From positions 1-43,599 of the IMG/VR virus record IMGVR_UViG_3300033141_001722: 43,599 nucleotides of DNA; one strand, given 5' to 3'. The first letter of the stretch is position 1; the number at the start of each line of letters is the position of its first letter. Shown piece after piece: positions 19,179 through 27,713 of the stretch. The position numbers and the translations under genes are program-made. A model generated the notes under the pieces. It was given only the letters and a program-made list of their open reading frames with translations, was not told the origin of the DNA and did not search any database. The DNA is from a virus.

Positions 19179-21949
19179 TAGTCACACTCCGTAATATCGA
19201 ATTCTGCTAATCTGTTCTCCAAGTCGTCGAAGTCGGTGTCCCTAGATAACACACTGGACCATGTAGCACGTCTAGTGTAAAAATCGGAAAAACCCATACA
19301 GGCCAGTATTATTCTCCATATTAGATCCACTCTGTGTTCGTGTCTGATGTTATTTATCCCCAACATATGAGCTTGGGCAATAGATAAGCCATCCACTAGA
19401 TGCCCATGCCTCATATTGTTAATTACAAGCAGTATTGCGGGCGATACTATTACGTTGTTCGGGCGATGTAAGTGGCGCAATCCATCAATCTTTAGGTTGT
19501 GCTTCTGGGTGATAAATACTGGATTGATGTAGTGTATATGTCTCAGCCCCTGTATAACAAGCAGCGTGGCTCCGGTTAAGTTAATTTCACTAACGCGTTG
19601 CGTATGTCTCAGGTTGTATATTTGGAGATCGTGTGTTTGTGTAAGGACCAAAGGATCTACGTTATGGGCATGTCTAAGATTATTAACCAACAGGCTATAC
19701 GTTATTGGAAGTAGAATGTCCCCGGTTATGTGGTGGGTGTGGCGTAGGTCATCGACCCTGATATTATGGGATTGCGTTAATGATATATTTTGTATGTGGT
19801 GTGCGTGTCTGATACTATTAATGCCCAGATTATGTAACTGGGTAATGGAGAAGTCATCCAATCTATTTAAATGCCTAATATCATTTATGGTTAATAATAT
19901 CAGGCCCCCGAGATTAGATATACTACTTAATCTATGTTCGTGTCTTAACTCTCTGATTTGTAGATTATGTACTTGAGTTAGGCCTATGTCGCCTGTCGTT
20001 CTATGTAGATGTATGAGATCGGCGATGTTTAATAAGCTAAGTACCGATAATATTAAATCACCAATGCGGTGTGTGTGTTTCAGATCACTAACCTGCAGAT
20101 TATGTGCCTGCGTAAGATTTGTTGCGTCTATTCTATGTTCGTGCCTTAATCCGGATACCTGCAGATTGTGTAACTGGGCGACAATTACATCGTTCACCCT
20201 GTGTTGGTGTATAATGTCATTAATGTCCAATGTACTGGTTACTGATAGGGTTAGACCACCAATGCGGTGTATATGCCGTAGATCTTCAATCTGAAGACTA
20301 TGTGTCTGCGTAAGATCTATTCCGTCTATTCTATGCCCATGCGTTAATCCAGATACTTGCAGATTATGTGACTGTGTAAGGATCACATTATCTGTTCTGT
20401 GCGAGTGTATAAGATTAGCGATATTTAATATATTGGTTACTGATAAGATTGGATCTATAATGTGATGTAGATGCCTCAGACCATCGATTTGCAGATTGTG
20501 TGTCTGTGTAAGATGCACTCCATCTATTCTATGCTTATGTTTCAATCCAGTTATTTGTATATTATGTAATTGGGTTAGATTAATATCGGATGTCTTATGT
20601 AAATGACGAATGCTTTGTATGGCCAGGGTATCAGCATCAGAACCGATGCGGGTTTCCTCGGCCATAACGTCATCATAATACATGTTTATCCAGTTATCGG
20701 TTGTTGTCGTGCTGTGATAACCGCCCAACACTAAAGCATGGGCTGATAGCTCCGTACAATTACCTGATCCCTCCCAGGACCCCTGGGATGTATTATTTAC
20801 CCACATTTCTAGCTTGGCGTTTGTGCCGGAGCGATCATACATAATCTCGATTTCGTAATCGATGTCCTCAGAGAATGTCCACGTGATGCCGGTATTTACA
20901 AAATTCCCTGTACTATCAGTTGCATATACAGTAATAGTTGCCGTAGATGGATTAACATCACAGCGCCAGTATCGATTGGCTGATGAGATAGAGCTTTCGC
21001 TTAGCGTCCACAAACGCATGGCATTTGTATCATCCAGAGTGCCACGATCATCGCAGCGCCATCTCCACCAACAATAGACCTTATCCCCATTCGGCCATGT
21101 GATAAGTTTCCTCATATAGGCAGATGCTGTGACGGTAGTGGAGGATAACAAACAGCGACCGCTATAAACCCCCCCAAGCGCCGGGCTACTAACGACATCT
21201 AGGGTCACTGAACCGCTGGTGTATGTGTAATCCCAGTCACCAAGATCATTATTCTCAAAGTCACAAACTGCGGGGGAATTGGTAAACACGGTTGGAATTG
21301 AAAACTCAACACCACCCATTCTGTGTACATGCCTCAACCCGTCTACCTGTAGTTTATGTACCTGTGCCAATATTATATTGGATATTCTATGTAGATGTCT
21401 TGTGTCATCAATGCCTAGTCCGGATGATATATATGTAAAACGCGGTCGACGTGAGTAACTATCCAGCTGCGCGCCACCACTATCGCGAAGCTCAAAATCC
21501 CAATAATCGCCGGAGGATGCATTAGCAGTATCGATTTCAAGGCAAATACTAACTTCCCAATGATCCTGTCCGGCAAAATCAATACCATCAATTGCATCAC
21601 CAAGCAAGCCATTGCTATCAAGCTCTCCACCGGTGAACGTCAGAGATGATGTTGTAAGCCGATTGTTGTTGTCTGCATCCGCATCAGTGAACCAACTTGA
21701 AGGCGCTGCTCTCAACCCATCAGCGCGAGATTGATCAACGACAGTATAGGCACCTCCATTCTTTGCCGCATAAAGGTATCCACTCCAGTTGTTAGAAGCT
21801 TTCGCGTTTGTGACCTCAAGCTCAATCCGCAGGATTACATGGGTATCGTCACCAATTGAATAGTTAGCATTCTCAGCCGCAAGGCCCGTCCACCCAGACG
21901 TATCTTGGTAGAAGCGAAATCCATTCTGGTTGTAGATTGGGCTAGTCAT
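19178..21949 (-). CDS. Histidine-repeat tail fibre-like protein (923 aa)
   Basis: The N-terminal 175 residues are a beta-rich domain (NGFRFYQDTSGW at the start). A short repeat block follows, then a concanavalin-like domain of about 220 residues (DNWINMYYDDVMAEE near its end). Next is a long tandem array of about twenty 22-residue repeats of the form LTQ-x-HNLQI-x2-L-RH-x-H-R-I-x-D, and a 37-residue C-terminal cap. Repeats alternate between an LTQ-x-H type and an LSV type without the first His; most keep R/K-H-x-H. H-x-H motifs in trimeric phage fibres (T4 gp37 tip) bind iron along the axis. A receptor-binding fibre with a metal ladder is the inference. It overlaps both neighbours by a few bases. 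Confidence 0.75.
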   Translation of the reverse strand: MTSPIYNQNGFRFYQDTSGWTGLAAENANYSIGDDTHVILRIELEVTNAKASNNWSGYLYAAKNGGAYTVVDQSRADGLRAAPSSWFTDADADNNNRLTTSSLTFTGGELDSNGLLGDAIDGIDFAGQDHWEVSICLEIDTANASSGDYWDFELRDSGGAQLDSYSRRPRFTYISSGLGIDDTRHLHRISNIILAQVHKLQVDGLRHVHRMGGVEFSIPTVFTNSPAVCDFENNDLGDWDYTYTSGSVTLDVVSSPALGGVYSGRCLLSSTTVTASAYMRKLITWPNGDKVYCWWRWRCDDRGTLDDTNAMRLWTLSESSISSANRYWRCDVNPSTATITVYATDSTGNFVNTGITWTFSEDIDYEIEIMYDRSGTNAKLEMWVNNTSQGSWEGSGNCTELSAHALVLGGYHSTTTTDNWINMYYDDVMAEETRIGSDADTLAIQSIRHLHKTSDINLTQLHNIQITGLKHKHRIDGVHLTQTHNLQIDGLRHLHHIIDPILSVTNILNIANLIHSHRTDNVILTQSHNLQVSGLTHGHRIDGIDLTQTHSLQIEDLRHIHRIGGLTLSVTSTLDINDIIHQHRVNDVIVAQLHNLQVSGLRHEHRIDATNLTQAHNLQVSDLKHTHRIGDLILSVLSLLNIADLIHLHRTTGDIGLTQVHNLQIRELRHEHRLSSISNLGGLILLTINDIRHLNRLDDFSITQLHNLGINSIRHAHHIQNISLTQSHNIRVDDLRHTHHITGDILLPITYSLLVNNLRHAHNVDPLVLTQTHDLQIYNLRHTQRVSEINLTGATLLVIQGLRHIHYINPVFITQKHNLKIDGLRHLHRPNNVIVSPAILLVINNMRHGHLVDGLSIAQAHMLGINNIRHEHRVDLIWRIILACMGFSDFYTRRATWSSVLSRDTDFDDLENRLAEFDITECD
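19290..20635 (-). repeat. 66-bp tandem array encoding the 22-aa His repeats
   Basis: About twenty in-frame units of 66 bp (some 69 bp) encode the fibre repeats. Units are diverged at DNA level but recurrent words such as the complement of CTTAATCTAT/TGTGT are visible. A shorter block of the same units lies at 21300..21425. Confidence 0.8.
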
Positions 21950-22263
21950 TCTCTCCGCTTCCTGTCAGCATACACGTGCGCCTCATTTAGAATGGCTTGA
22001 TATTGGTCACTTGGGATGGTTTCTCCCCACAATACCAATTTCCATCCTGGTTTAATCTCGTATTGGATTTTACCTGCAAAATCAACACCATAGAAATTCA
22101 TTTCAGGGACATGGCAATAGAAGTCGCCCTTAGTTACTATGTGCCATAGACCAGGACCGTGTTGAGCAATGACCTGTACATTAAGTTTATCAACTACGGA
22201 CAGGCCCTCTAGGTCCGTTTCAACTATTTTACCATCTCCATAGAATATAGCATATTCTACCAT
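21946..22263 (-). CDS. Hypothetical tail-region protein (105 aa)
   Basis: A compact beta-rich protein (YAIFYGDGKIVETD, then YEIKPGWKLVLWGE) with a basic C-terminus (YADRKRRE). It overlaps the fibre start by 4 nt, so its product is probably made with the fibre; fibre chaperone or attachment roles are possible but not shown. No family is recognised. Confidence 0.5.
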   Translation of the reverse strand: MVEYAIFYGDGKIVETDLEGLSVVDKLNVQVIAQHGPGLWHIVTKGDFYCHVPEMNFYGVDFAGKIQYEIKPGWKLVLWGETIPSDQYQAILNEAHVYADRKRRE

Positions 22264-22266
22264 TAT

Positions 22267-22569
22267 TCATTCCCACCATTCAGCTGGGATACTTACCCCT
22301 TCTTTAACAGCCAACATTGCTATCTGGGGCAAATCTGGCCATTCGGGTAAAGTGTATACGTGTACATAAAAGTCAACATCCGATCTGTTCCTTACGTTTC
22401 CAAGGAAATCAACCAGATCCGTTTCCAGGTCCTCGGGGGCAGCATCTGGATTATTTGTTAGCCACACTTGATAAGCGTTGTTGAGTATGGTAAAACCATT
22501 ACCGCCAGTGTCAACCACCCGCAGGATGTATTCGTCGGTACATAGCGACATTACCCGAATGGCCGTCAT
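22267..22569 (-). CDS. Hypothetical protein (100 aa)
   Basis: The ATG at 22569 is preferred because GGAGA lies just upstream, while the longer start at 22587 has none. It is an alpha/beta protein with acidic helices (DAAPEDLETDLVDFLGN) and FYVHVYTLPEWPDLP. No recognised domain. Situated between a Rossmann-like protein and the fibre cluster. Confidence 0.5.
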   Translation of the reverse strand: MTAIRVMSLCTDEYILRVVDTGGNGFTILNNAYQVWLTNNPDAAPEDLETDLVDFLGNVRNRSDVDFYVHVYTLPEWPDLPQIAMLAVKEGVSIPAEWWE

Positions 22570-22583
22570 TTTGATTCTCCATA

Positions 22584-23540
22584 TCATCTACTAACGAATA
22601 TAGTACCCTTTGTACCAGTCTCGTCTACCCCATTCACGTCTTCATCAAATATAGTAACAAATGGACTCTCGAACACGTCCTCAGGTTCTTCCAGATCGAT
22701 TTCCTTAATCTGGTATTCCAGACATTGAACCCATCCAGCCGCCACAGCCGCCTCGTCTCTCTTGTCTCGAACCTTAAACGCCAGTTTTTCGGCCTCCCTG
22801 GATTCCCCCTTCCCGTTCTTTAATAGCGTTTGCAGCTGGCCCTCCAGATTTTGTAAAATGCTGAAAGAATCTCGCTTACGGATTGCCCACATTTCATGTA
22901 GCCGTTCTAAGTCCTGTCTGAAAATCATCTGCGCTCCCTCATATCCATAGCATTTGGTTCTCAATAGCCTTGAGTGTTCTGGAGTATTGGTGATCATTCC
23001 CCTTGCATTTGCTTGACCAAGCAGGTAGAATAGACCGTCCCTCTGGTATCGATATTCAGTATCAACCAGCATTTCTATTCCATACATCTCCACTCTATCC
23101 CAATATCCGAGCTTATCGTGCTCATAGATAGCCAAAGCAAGCATGTAGTCAACAGAGGATCCATAGTACCTAGTGGGCTTGTCGCCTTTTCTAAAATGGG
23201 TACCAAATATATGCTCGGTAACTTCCAATATAGGATATTCCACACAAGATGGAACCTCGTCTCTGAAATCCCCGAGCATATATATAGGATATGGCCGCTC
23301 CTCCTTAAGCCATTCCCAGTGTTCGGTCACCTTTTGATATTCGGGTTGACCGGATTTGCCCATCAACCATACTTGATGCATCTCGAATAGTCTGTCAATG
23401 TAAGGGACCCAATCGTACCTGTAGCTCCAATTCATTGTCCAGATTTCGTCGTGCTCTCTATTCCACACATCCTCCCTGGTTGTTTCGGCTCCACCGAGAA
23501 GGGCCAGAGTGTTATGTTGTTGCGGCATCTGCCAGCTCAT
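22584..23540 (-). CDS. Rossmann-like conserved phage protein in the fibre cluster (about 318 aa)
   Basis: The first strand and loop (TLALLGGAETTRED), EIWTMNWSY, a DRLFEMH motif, PIYML and SSVDYMLALAIYE, then MYGIEML, match a widespread phage family with nucleotide-binding-like topology whose biochemical role I do not know. A central helical coiled coil (SFSILQNLEGQLQTLLK) separates a C-terminal acidic part. Start choice is uncertain: TTG 23561, ATG 23540 and ATG 23528 are in frame and none has a strong ribosome binding site. It overlaps the previous stop. A sugar- or nucleotide-transferring enzyme that modifies virion or host surface is speculation. Confidence 0.55.
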   Translation of the reverse strand: MSWQMPQQHNTLALLGGAETTREDVWNREHDEIWTMNWSYRYDWVPYIDRLFEMHQVWLMGKSGQPEYQKVTEHWEWLKEERPYPIYMLGDFRDEVPSCVEYPILEVTEHIFGTHFRKGDKPTRYYGSSVDYMLALAIYEHDKLGYWDRVEMYGIEMLVDTEYRYQRDGLFYLLGQANARGMITNTPEHSRLLRTKCYGYEGAQMIFRQDLERLHEMWAIRKRDSFSILQNLEGQLQTLLKNGKGESREAEKLAFKVRDKRDEAAVAAGWVQCLEYQIKEIDLEEPEDVFESPFVTIFDEDVNGVDETGTKGTIFVSR

Positions 23541-23892
23541 CGCGCCATGCTGGGAAATCAACCGTGTTGCCGGTAGTTAAAGCCTGCGTTGTGCAGGTGG
23601 TAACCAACAGCAAGGTAGATCCGGTTGACCCGGCCAAAGCTACGTGGTTGGCTGTTCCGGTTGTGTCAACTGTGACCCCGTTCTGAGCGCCGATGGTGAC
23701 TTTGCGGCCATCCACATCACCATCTCCCAGAGTTAGATCGGTTGAAGTAATCGAAACATCCGCTAGTTTGTATGTGGTGACAGCCTCTGCATACGATGTA
23801 GGCTGAGCGCTACACACAGTCATTTGGGTTACGCGTGCTCTTATCCAATCTAGAGCTGCATCCAACATAAGATCGTTCTGCCATACTGCCAT
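23512..23892 (-). CDS. Small conserved tail-region protein (126 aa)
   Basis: The sequence MAVWQNDLMLDAALDWIRAR followed by TVCSAQPTSYAEA and Thr/Ala/Gly-rich beta strands is a type often found near siphovirus baseplate or fibre genes, with a structural beta-sandwich look. It starts in a TAATG overlap with the 49-aa gene at 23892..24041. Function unknown. Confidence 0.55.
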   Translation of the reverse strand: MAVWQNDLMLDAALDWIRARVTQMTVCSAQPTSYAEAVTTYKLADVSITSTDLTLGDGDVDGRKVTIGAQNGVTVDTTGTANHVALAGSTGSTLLLVTTCTTQALTTGNTVDFPAWRDELADAATT

Positions 23893-24041
23893 TAGTGCCT
23901 CCTGATGTTGTTGTTGTGCCTATGTCTCATACTTTGTATGATTAGCGTACAGGTAGAGGGTCTTTTGCGGTTTATGCGCTCCCTCCATCGCTTCCTAAGC
24001 ACCGTCCGGATCCTGTGTTTTGTCCTACTCCAGTTTTTCAT
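23892..24041 (-). CDS. 49-aa basic protein with a fibre-repeat fragment
   Basis: GGGAGGAGCT precedes the ATG at 24041 and the frame ends in TAA overlapping the next start. The N-terminal half is Arg/Lys rich (KHRIRTVLRKRWRERINRK). The C-terminal TLIIQSMRHRHNNNI closely resembles TLAIQSIRHLHKTSDI from the fibre at the start of its main repeat array. It may be a decayed or exapted repeat fragment. Confidence 0.5.
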   Translation of the reverse strand: MKNWSRTKHRIRTVLRKRWRERINRKRPSTCTLIIQSMRHRHNNNIRRH

Positions 24042-24053
24042 TAGCTCCTCCCA

Positions 24054-24533
24054 TTATGTTAGCCACCAGATGCCAACAGTTATATATTGCCCCGCCTTAG
24101 TAAGCCCAAACGGGGAACTCGGCCCCCATTCCCGTTTATCCACCTCGGCTATAACTGAGCGGGGGATTGCGTTATACAGGTTTGGGTGCCCAGACATCTC
24201 CATAGTGCCATCGAACATACGGACGGACCCGTGCTCGGCGATGTTGCCTGATATCATATCATCCGTGATGACGTCTGGCAATACAAAGTAATATCTGGAT
24301 ACACCAGTGCCAGTGGGTGTTCCTGGCCTAAGGCTGGAATTCCATACCCATAAATACGATATGTGAATAATTCCCGGAGATATGCGGTATTTACCCATAA
24401 GATTACCGCCATATGGTTGTGTAGCGGCGTTCCGCAGCCTGACTATGGGAGTAAAATTGCCCCGAATAGTTCCGGGGTCATCCCTTTCAACCTCCATTTT
24501 AAGGGTGCCTTCTACGATTTGATATTCTGCCAT
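24054..24533 (-). CDS. Hypothetical tail-region protein (159 aa)
   Basis: Beta-rich and soluble, with YQIVEGTLKMEVERDDPG at the start and WGPSSPFGLTKAGQYITVGI at the end. No recognised domain. AAAGGAGAATAATTCT precedes the ATG at 24533. Placed between the small membrane protein and the fibre-associated genes, it may be a virion or receptor-binding accessory protein. Confidence 0.5.
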   Translation of the reverse strand: MAEYQIVEGTLKMEVERDDPGTIRGNFTPIVRLRNAATQPYGGNLMGKYRISPGIIHISYLWVWNSSLRPGTPTGTGVSRYYFVLPDVITDDMISGNIAEHGSVRMFDGTMEMSGHPNLYNAIPRSVIAEVDKREWGPSSPFGLTKAGQYITVGIWWLT

Positions 24534-24537
24534 AGAA

Positions 24538-24828
24538 TTATTCTCCTTTCCCGTTAATTTTCATCATTCCTCTCCCTATACCTCTTTCAGTGCCGCGGGC
24601 CGTAGCATCCTCTAAGGCCTTGGGCAACTCATCAAGTTTGGTGCATAGTTTGCTGGCGATGATCTCAGCGGTCTTCTCTGCTATCTGCCTTTCTCTTTCG
24701 AGTGCTGATTCGTGCGTTTTCTTGCTCACAATCCCTCCAGTCCAAAATAAATACAGGAAAACTGTCATAATACCCAGTGAACCTAGGTCTGGTAGGATGC
24801 TAATCACAGAGGACAAATCGCCGCTCAT
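24538..24828 (-). CDS. One-helix membrane protein next to endolysin, holin candidate (96 aa)
   Basis: A single N-terminal membrane segment (LGSLGIMTVFLYLFWTGGIV) is followed by a long charged coiled coil (THESALERERQIAEKTAEII). The start overlaps the endolysin stop (ATGA) and uses AAGGAG. Adjacent, translationally coupled small membrane proteins with endolysin are usually holins or pinholins; the soluble coiled-coil tail is long for one. This and 18427..18780 are competing holin candidates. Confidence 0.55.
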   Translation of the reverse strand: MSGDLSSVISILPDLGSLGIMTVFLYLFWTGGIVSKKTHESALERERQIAEKTAEIIASKLCTKLDELPKALEDATARGTERGIGRGMMKINGKGE

Positions 24829-25757
24829 ATTATCTCCTTTACCCGCATAGACATTTCCACATTAATATCGGGTTTGGGGGGAAAATCGGGTGTCGGCTGA
24901 GAATAATCTACCAGATACCGCTCAAGGGTCAGACCAGAAGATCTCTCCAGCCGGTTTCCGTCCACGCGCGTGTTTCCGGGCACTCCCATGACTCTACCAT
25001 CAAAATACGATCCGGATTGGTGCCAAGCCACATTTTCTCTAGGTATAATGTCTGGTTTGGCTGGTGGTCCGAGGTGCTCCCCGTAAATGGGTTTGGAGTA
25101 ATGCGCCAGTATCCACAGAACGTCCTTCATCCACGCCTGCTGCTCCGCATATGCTCGTATAAACCAATCTGCGGAATATATATCAGCCCTGCGATTGAAG
25201 TTGTTCTGCACCTCATTAACCATCTGGCCCATAACATAGCTAACTCTATTTGGGGCTTGATCGTTCTTTAGCTCCCAGTCCTCAATTATAGGACCCTCGC
25301 CCATATCTCCACCAACTAAATCAAATATCCTTTCTATATTATCTACTTGGCCTCTTACTGATTGAGACATATATGGGACGTGGTACATGGACCTTGGAAT
25401 ATTCGTATACATTTTTAGCGCTTTCCACGTTCTCTCGAAGCGCTTATCCACGTATCCCCACGAGATGCCCCCCCTAACGTAAATAAAGCGAATTCGGGGA
25501 TAGTTATATGCGGCCATAGCTTCCCAATCAGGTTCTACATCCCGACTACCCCCCCAATTATATTCGGATATGTCAATCCCGAACGGCTCCGTATTTTCTA
25601 TGTTAGGTAGGTACGGCTTATATGCCAGATTTGCTAATGCGATAATCGGAGCCTTTAACGTCTCCGATATCTTGCCCCTTACAGATCTTGGACGCCCGAC
25701 AGTCATTGAAGGCGCTCCAACTAATGTCCCCGATACGCTGTCTATTAGATTTGCCAT
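24825..25757 (-). CDS. GH25-like endolysin (310 aa)
   Basis: The core GIDISEYNWGG (GIDIS/Q opening), then FIYVRGGISWGYVD, RSMYHVPYMSQSV and PIIEDWEL matches the TIM-barrel GH25 muramidase family, where acidic residues after the first strand and on the IxDxE strand are catalytic (here D in GIDIS and E/D in IEDWE). An N-terminal segment of about 75 residues is extra and might be a binding or export region. TGGAGTTTTAAT precedes the ATG at 25757. It should cleave host peptidoglycan for lysis or entry. Being in the tail-gene cluster, a virion-associated role is also possible. Confidence 0.65.
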   Translation of the reverse strand: MANLIDSVSGTLVGAPSMTVGRPRSVRGKISETLKAPIIALANLAYKPYLPNIENTEPFGIDISEYNWGGSRDVEPDWEAMAAYNYPRIRFIYVRGGISWGYVDKRFERTWKALKMYTNIPRSMYHVPYMSQSVRGQVDNIERIFDLVGGDMGEGPIIEDWELKNDQAPNRVSYVMGQMVNEVQNNFNRRADIYSADWFIRAYAEQQAWMKDVLWILAHYSKPIYGEHLGPPAKPDIIPRENVAWHQSGSYFDGRVMGVPGNTRVDGNRLERSSGLTLERYLVDYSQPTPDFPPKPDINVEMSMRVKEII

Positions 25758-25758
25758 A

Positions 25759-25986
25759 TTAAAACTCCATTGACATAAGAGAAGCCAATCCCGGATCATA
25801 CACCTCAAACATAGGACCAATTTTCATATTTGTTGTGTATGTTTGCATTAACCCGGCATAGCTGGCGTTATATTTACCCATAGCCACTCCGGTTTTCTCG
25901 GATGATCCACTGGACGAGGCCGCCTGTTTTAGTATAAGATCTATGTCCCCGCCAGGGGTGGTTCTTTTACATCCCATTATTATCAT
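25759..25986 (-). CDS. Small protein (75 aa)
   Basis: No family is recognised. A Gly/Ser/Thr-rich start (MGCKRTTPGGDIDLILKQA) leads to a polar middle and a Met-rich end (YDPGLASLMSMEF). The start overlaps the preceding stop (ATGA); an in-frame ATG at 25977 is an alternative. The stop abuts the endolysin ribosome binding site, so it is probably co-translated with it. Confidence 0.45.
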   Translation of the reverse strand: MIIMGCKRTTPGGDIDLILKQAASSSGSSEKTGVAMGKYNASYAGLMQTYTTNMKIGPMFEVYDPGLASLMSMEF

Positions 25987-26852
25987 ACACCCCTCGTCAA
26001 TCTAGCAATGATCTGATCCGCAAATTGGTCCCTGTTAAACTCTATGCCCACCACATTACCATCCTCATCGTTTGACACACCAACTATATAATTCGTTCTT
26101 GGATCAACCACCAACGAGTCATATGCTATCGCAATGGGAAGCTTTGTTCCCTCCACGAATATCCAAGTATCCGGGCGTAATTCGTTCGGTCGTATTACCT
26201 TTCCAGAGCTATTTACAATTCGTTTTTCCTTGTCAAACTTATTGAACTTGTATTCGTATAATCTCCCGGAGGGCTCAATCCATCTAACATATAGCTTTGG
26301 CCATGTCGATGATGTTGCATGCTCGGATGTTCGTATTGTAAACCATCTATTTGATGTTGGGTTCCGTATGGATGAACCAAGCTTCATTCCGTTATTGCCA
26401 GCGTCAATTAGGGCCTGGAACACAGATGTATTTAATTCGAAATCCTCCCATGTGTCCGCCGTCACCCCAGACAGAGACGTAGGGCCAAACAATAATGCAG
26501 TCGATATATCAACTCCCTCACTCTCCGCGCCAGCCGTTCCCCATGGATTAACTCCATCATAATCGTCCCACGTGGCTCCATCCTCGGTCCAGTCCGGCTG
26601 CAAAACCCGCCATATTACGACATTTTCTACCACGGATGTATATATCGAATTAACATAAAGCGATAGGGTAGCCTTTTGTATTTTAGATCCCTTGCTTATG
26701 CTTGATAAGTCAAACTTTATTAGAATATCATCATTATCACCACCAGAATCAAACCCCAGATTATGGGTGGTGCTGCTACCATAATTAGTGGATGGATTGT
26801 CCTCAGATAGCGCGGTATCTACTATACCAGCCTGTAGTGTAGTTTCAGGCAT
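25983..26852 (-). CDS. DNRLRE-domain protein with baseplate-like C-terminus (289 aa)
   Basis: Residues about 1 to 185 are a DNRLRE beta-sandwich (LQAGIVDTALSEDNPSTNYG, then ILIKFDLSSI and TLSLYV), a module of carbohydrate-binding or surface-exposed proteins. The last 100 residues are different (VIRPNELRPDTWIFV, then DPRTNYIVGVSNDEDG) and resemble the end of the siphovirus tail-hub protein encoded just upstream. GAGGTG precedes the ATG at 26852. A tail protein binding host polysaccharide is the likely role. The arrangement suggests that a DNRLRE module was inserted into a former hub gene. Confidence 0.6.
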   Translation of the reverse strand: MPETTLQAGIVDTALSEDNPSTNYGSSTTHNLGFDSGGDNDDILIKFDLSSISKGSKIQKATLSLYVNSIYTSVVENVVIWRVLQPDWTEDGATWDDYDGVNPWGTAGAESEGVDISTALLFGPTSLSGVTADTWEDFELNTSVFQALIDAGNNGMKLGSSIRNPTSNRWFTIRTSEHATSSTWPKLYVRWIEPSGRLYEYKFNKFDKEKRIVNSSGKVIRPNELRPDTWIFVEGTKLPIAIAYDSLVVDPRTNYIVGVSNDEDGNVVGIEFNRDQFADQIIARLTRGV

Positions 26853-26855
26853 ACA

Positions 26856-27713
26856 TCACCTCACCGGTCTAGCCGCTTGTCTGAAAAAGAAATCCATGTT
26901 TGCACCCACACCCCATACCCATCGGTTAAACCCAGAGTCTCCCACCTCTGCTATGCTATTTAATATAAGATCGGCAGTTCTATCATTGTCCATTTCCTGG
27001 TTTAGTTGGGAAACGTTATCCTCAATATAGGAATTTCTTACAAATTGGCCAACCTCATTCACGATATCAGTTACTATAGTCGTCACAGATGCCTCACCGC
27101 TGTTTGCCGTCTGGTTGTATGTTCTAACTTTTAATGCATGATACCACCCCAAAGCAGTTATTTCTATGGTGGGAACATCCTTTACGTCCCCGCCAAAGTC
27201 TATTTGCCTAACTCCGGGGGATGGAAATGATGTCCATGCCATTATACTTTGGATGTGCTGATCCGCTATATCCAAGCTAACATCACCTGCCACTATGGCT
27301 CTTTCCCTTATCCCAACTCTAGCCTGCGACTCAGTATCATTGAATTTAGTGGATCTTTCTATATCAGTAGATGTATTATACCTACACCACTGACGATTAA
27401 ATACATTATCAAGATTTAATTCGCTTATGGTGGTACCCGTGTCCTCCCTAACACGATGGATGTATCCACCCCATTCTAGATCTCCGTGTTCATTATATTG
27501 TCTAACCTGTCTCATACCGCCATTAGCTAACAAATCGTCGGATAATGCCCTGGTCATTCTATCCGGGGATATATAGAAAGTAAGCGAATGGCACCATCCT
27601 ATATCCCTAAATTTTGGATTCGGCTTCAATATATGTTTCCTGCTTAGGGATAAAGAAAATGATTCCCACTTCAATACAGGATTAGCGCTTATTATTATTG
27701 ACTCTATAGACAT
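26856..27713 (-). CDS. Tail hub/baseplate-like protein (285 aa)
   Basis: Recognised by context and by the pattern of siphovirus hub proteins: DRMTRALSDD, then EWGGYIHRV and a long LNLDNVFNRQ section, ending in NRWVWGVGANMDFFFRQAA. Such proteins sit at the tail tip between the distal tail protein and fibres. The protein stops abruptly after FFRQAARPVR, where relatives would continue with a C-terminal module; a similar module ends the next gene. It overlaps the upstream gene at 27713 by one base. Confidence 0.5.
   Translation of the reverse strand: MSIESIIISANPVLKWESFSLSLSRKHILKPNPKFRDIGWCHSLTFYISPDRMTRALSDDLLANGGMRQVRQYNEHGDLEWGGYIHRVREDTGTTISELNLDNVFNRQWCRYNTSTDIERSTKFNDTESQARVGIRERAIVAGDVSLDIADQHIQSIMAWTSFPSPGVRQIDFGGDVKDVPTIEITALGWYHALKVRTYNQTANSGEASVTTIVTDIVNEVGQFVRNSYIEDNVSQLNQEMDNDRTADLILNSIAEVGDSGFNRWVWGVGANMDFFFRQAARPVR

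Noticed and set aside
19566-20294. Two plus-strand Cys/Leu-rich frames
   Set aside because: They are antisense copies of the fibre repeats; their repetitive pattern is inherited from the coding strand.
19290-20635. Regular 66-bp spacing that might suggest a CRISPR array
   Set aside because: The whole array is one open reading frame of a fibre-like protein with no conserved direct repeat/spacer structure and no cas genes.
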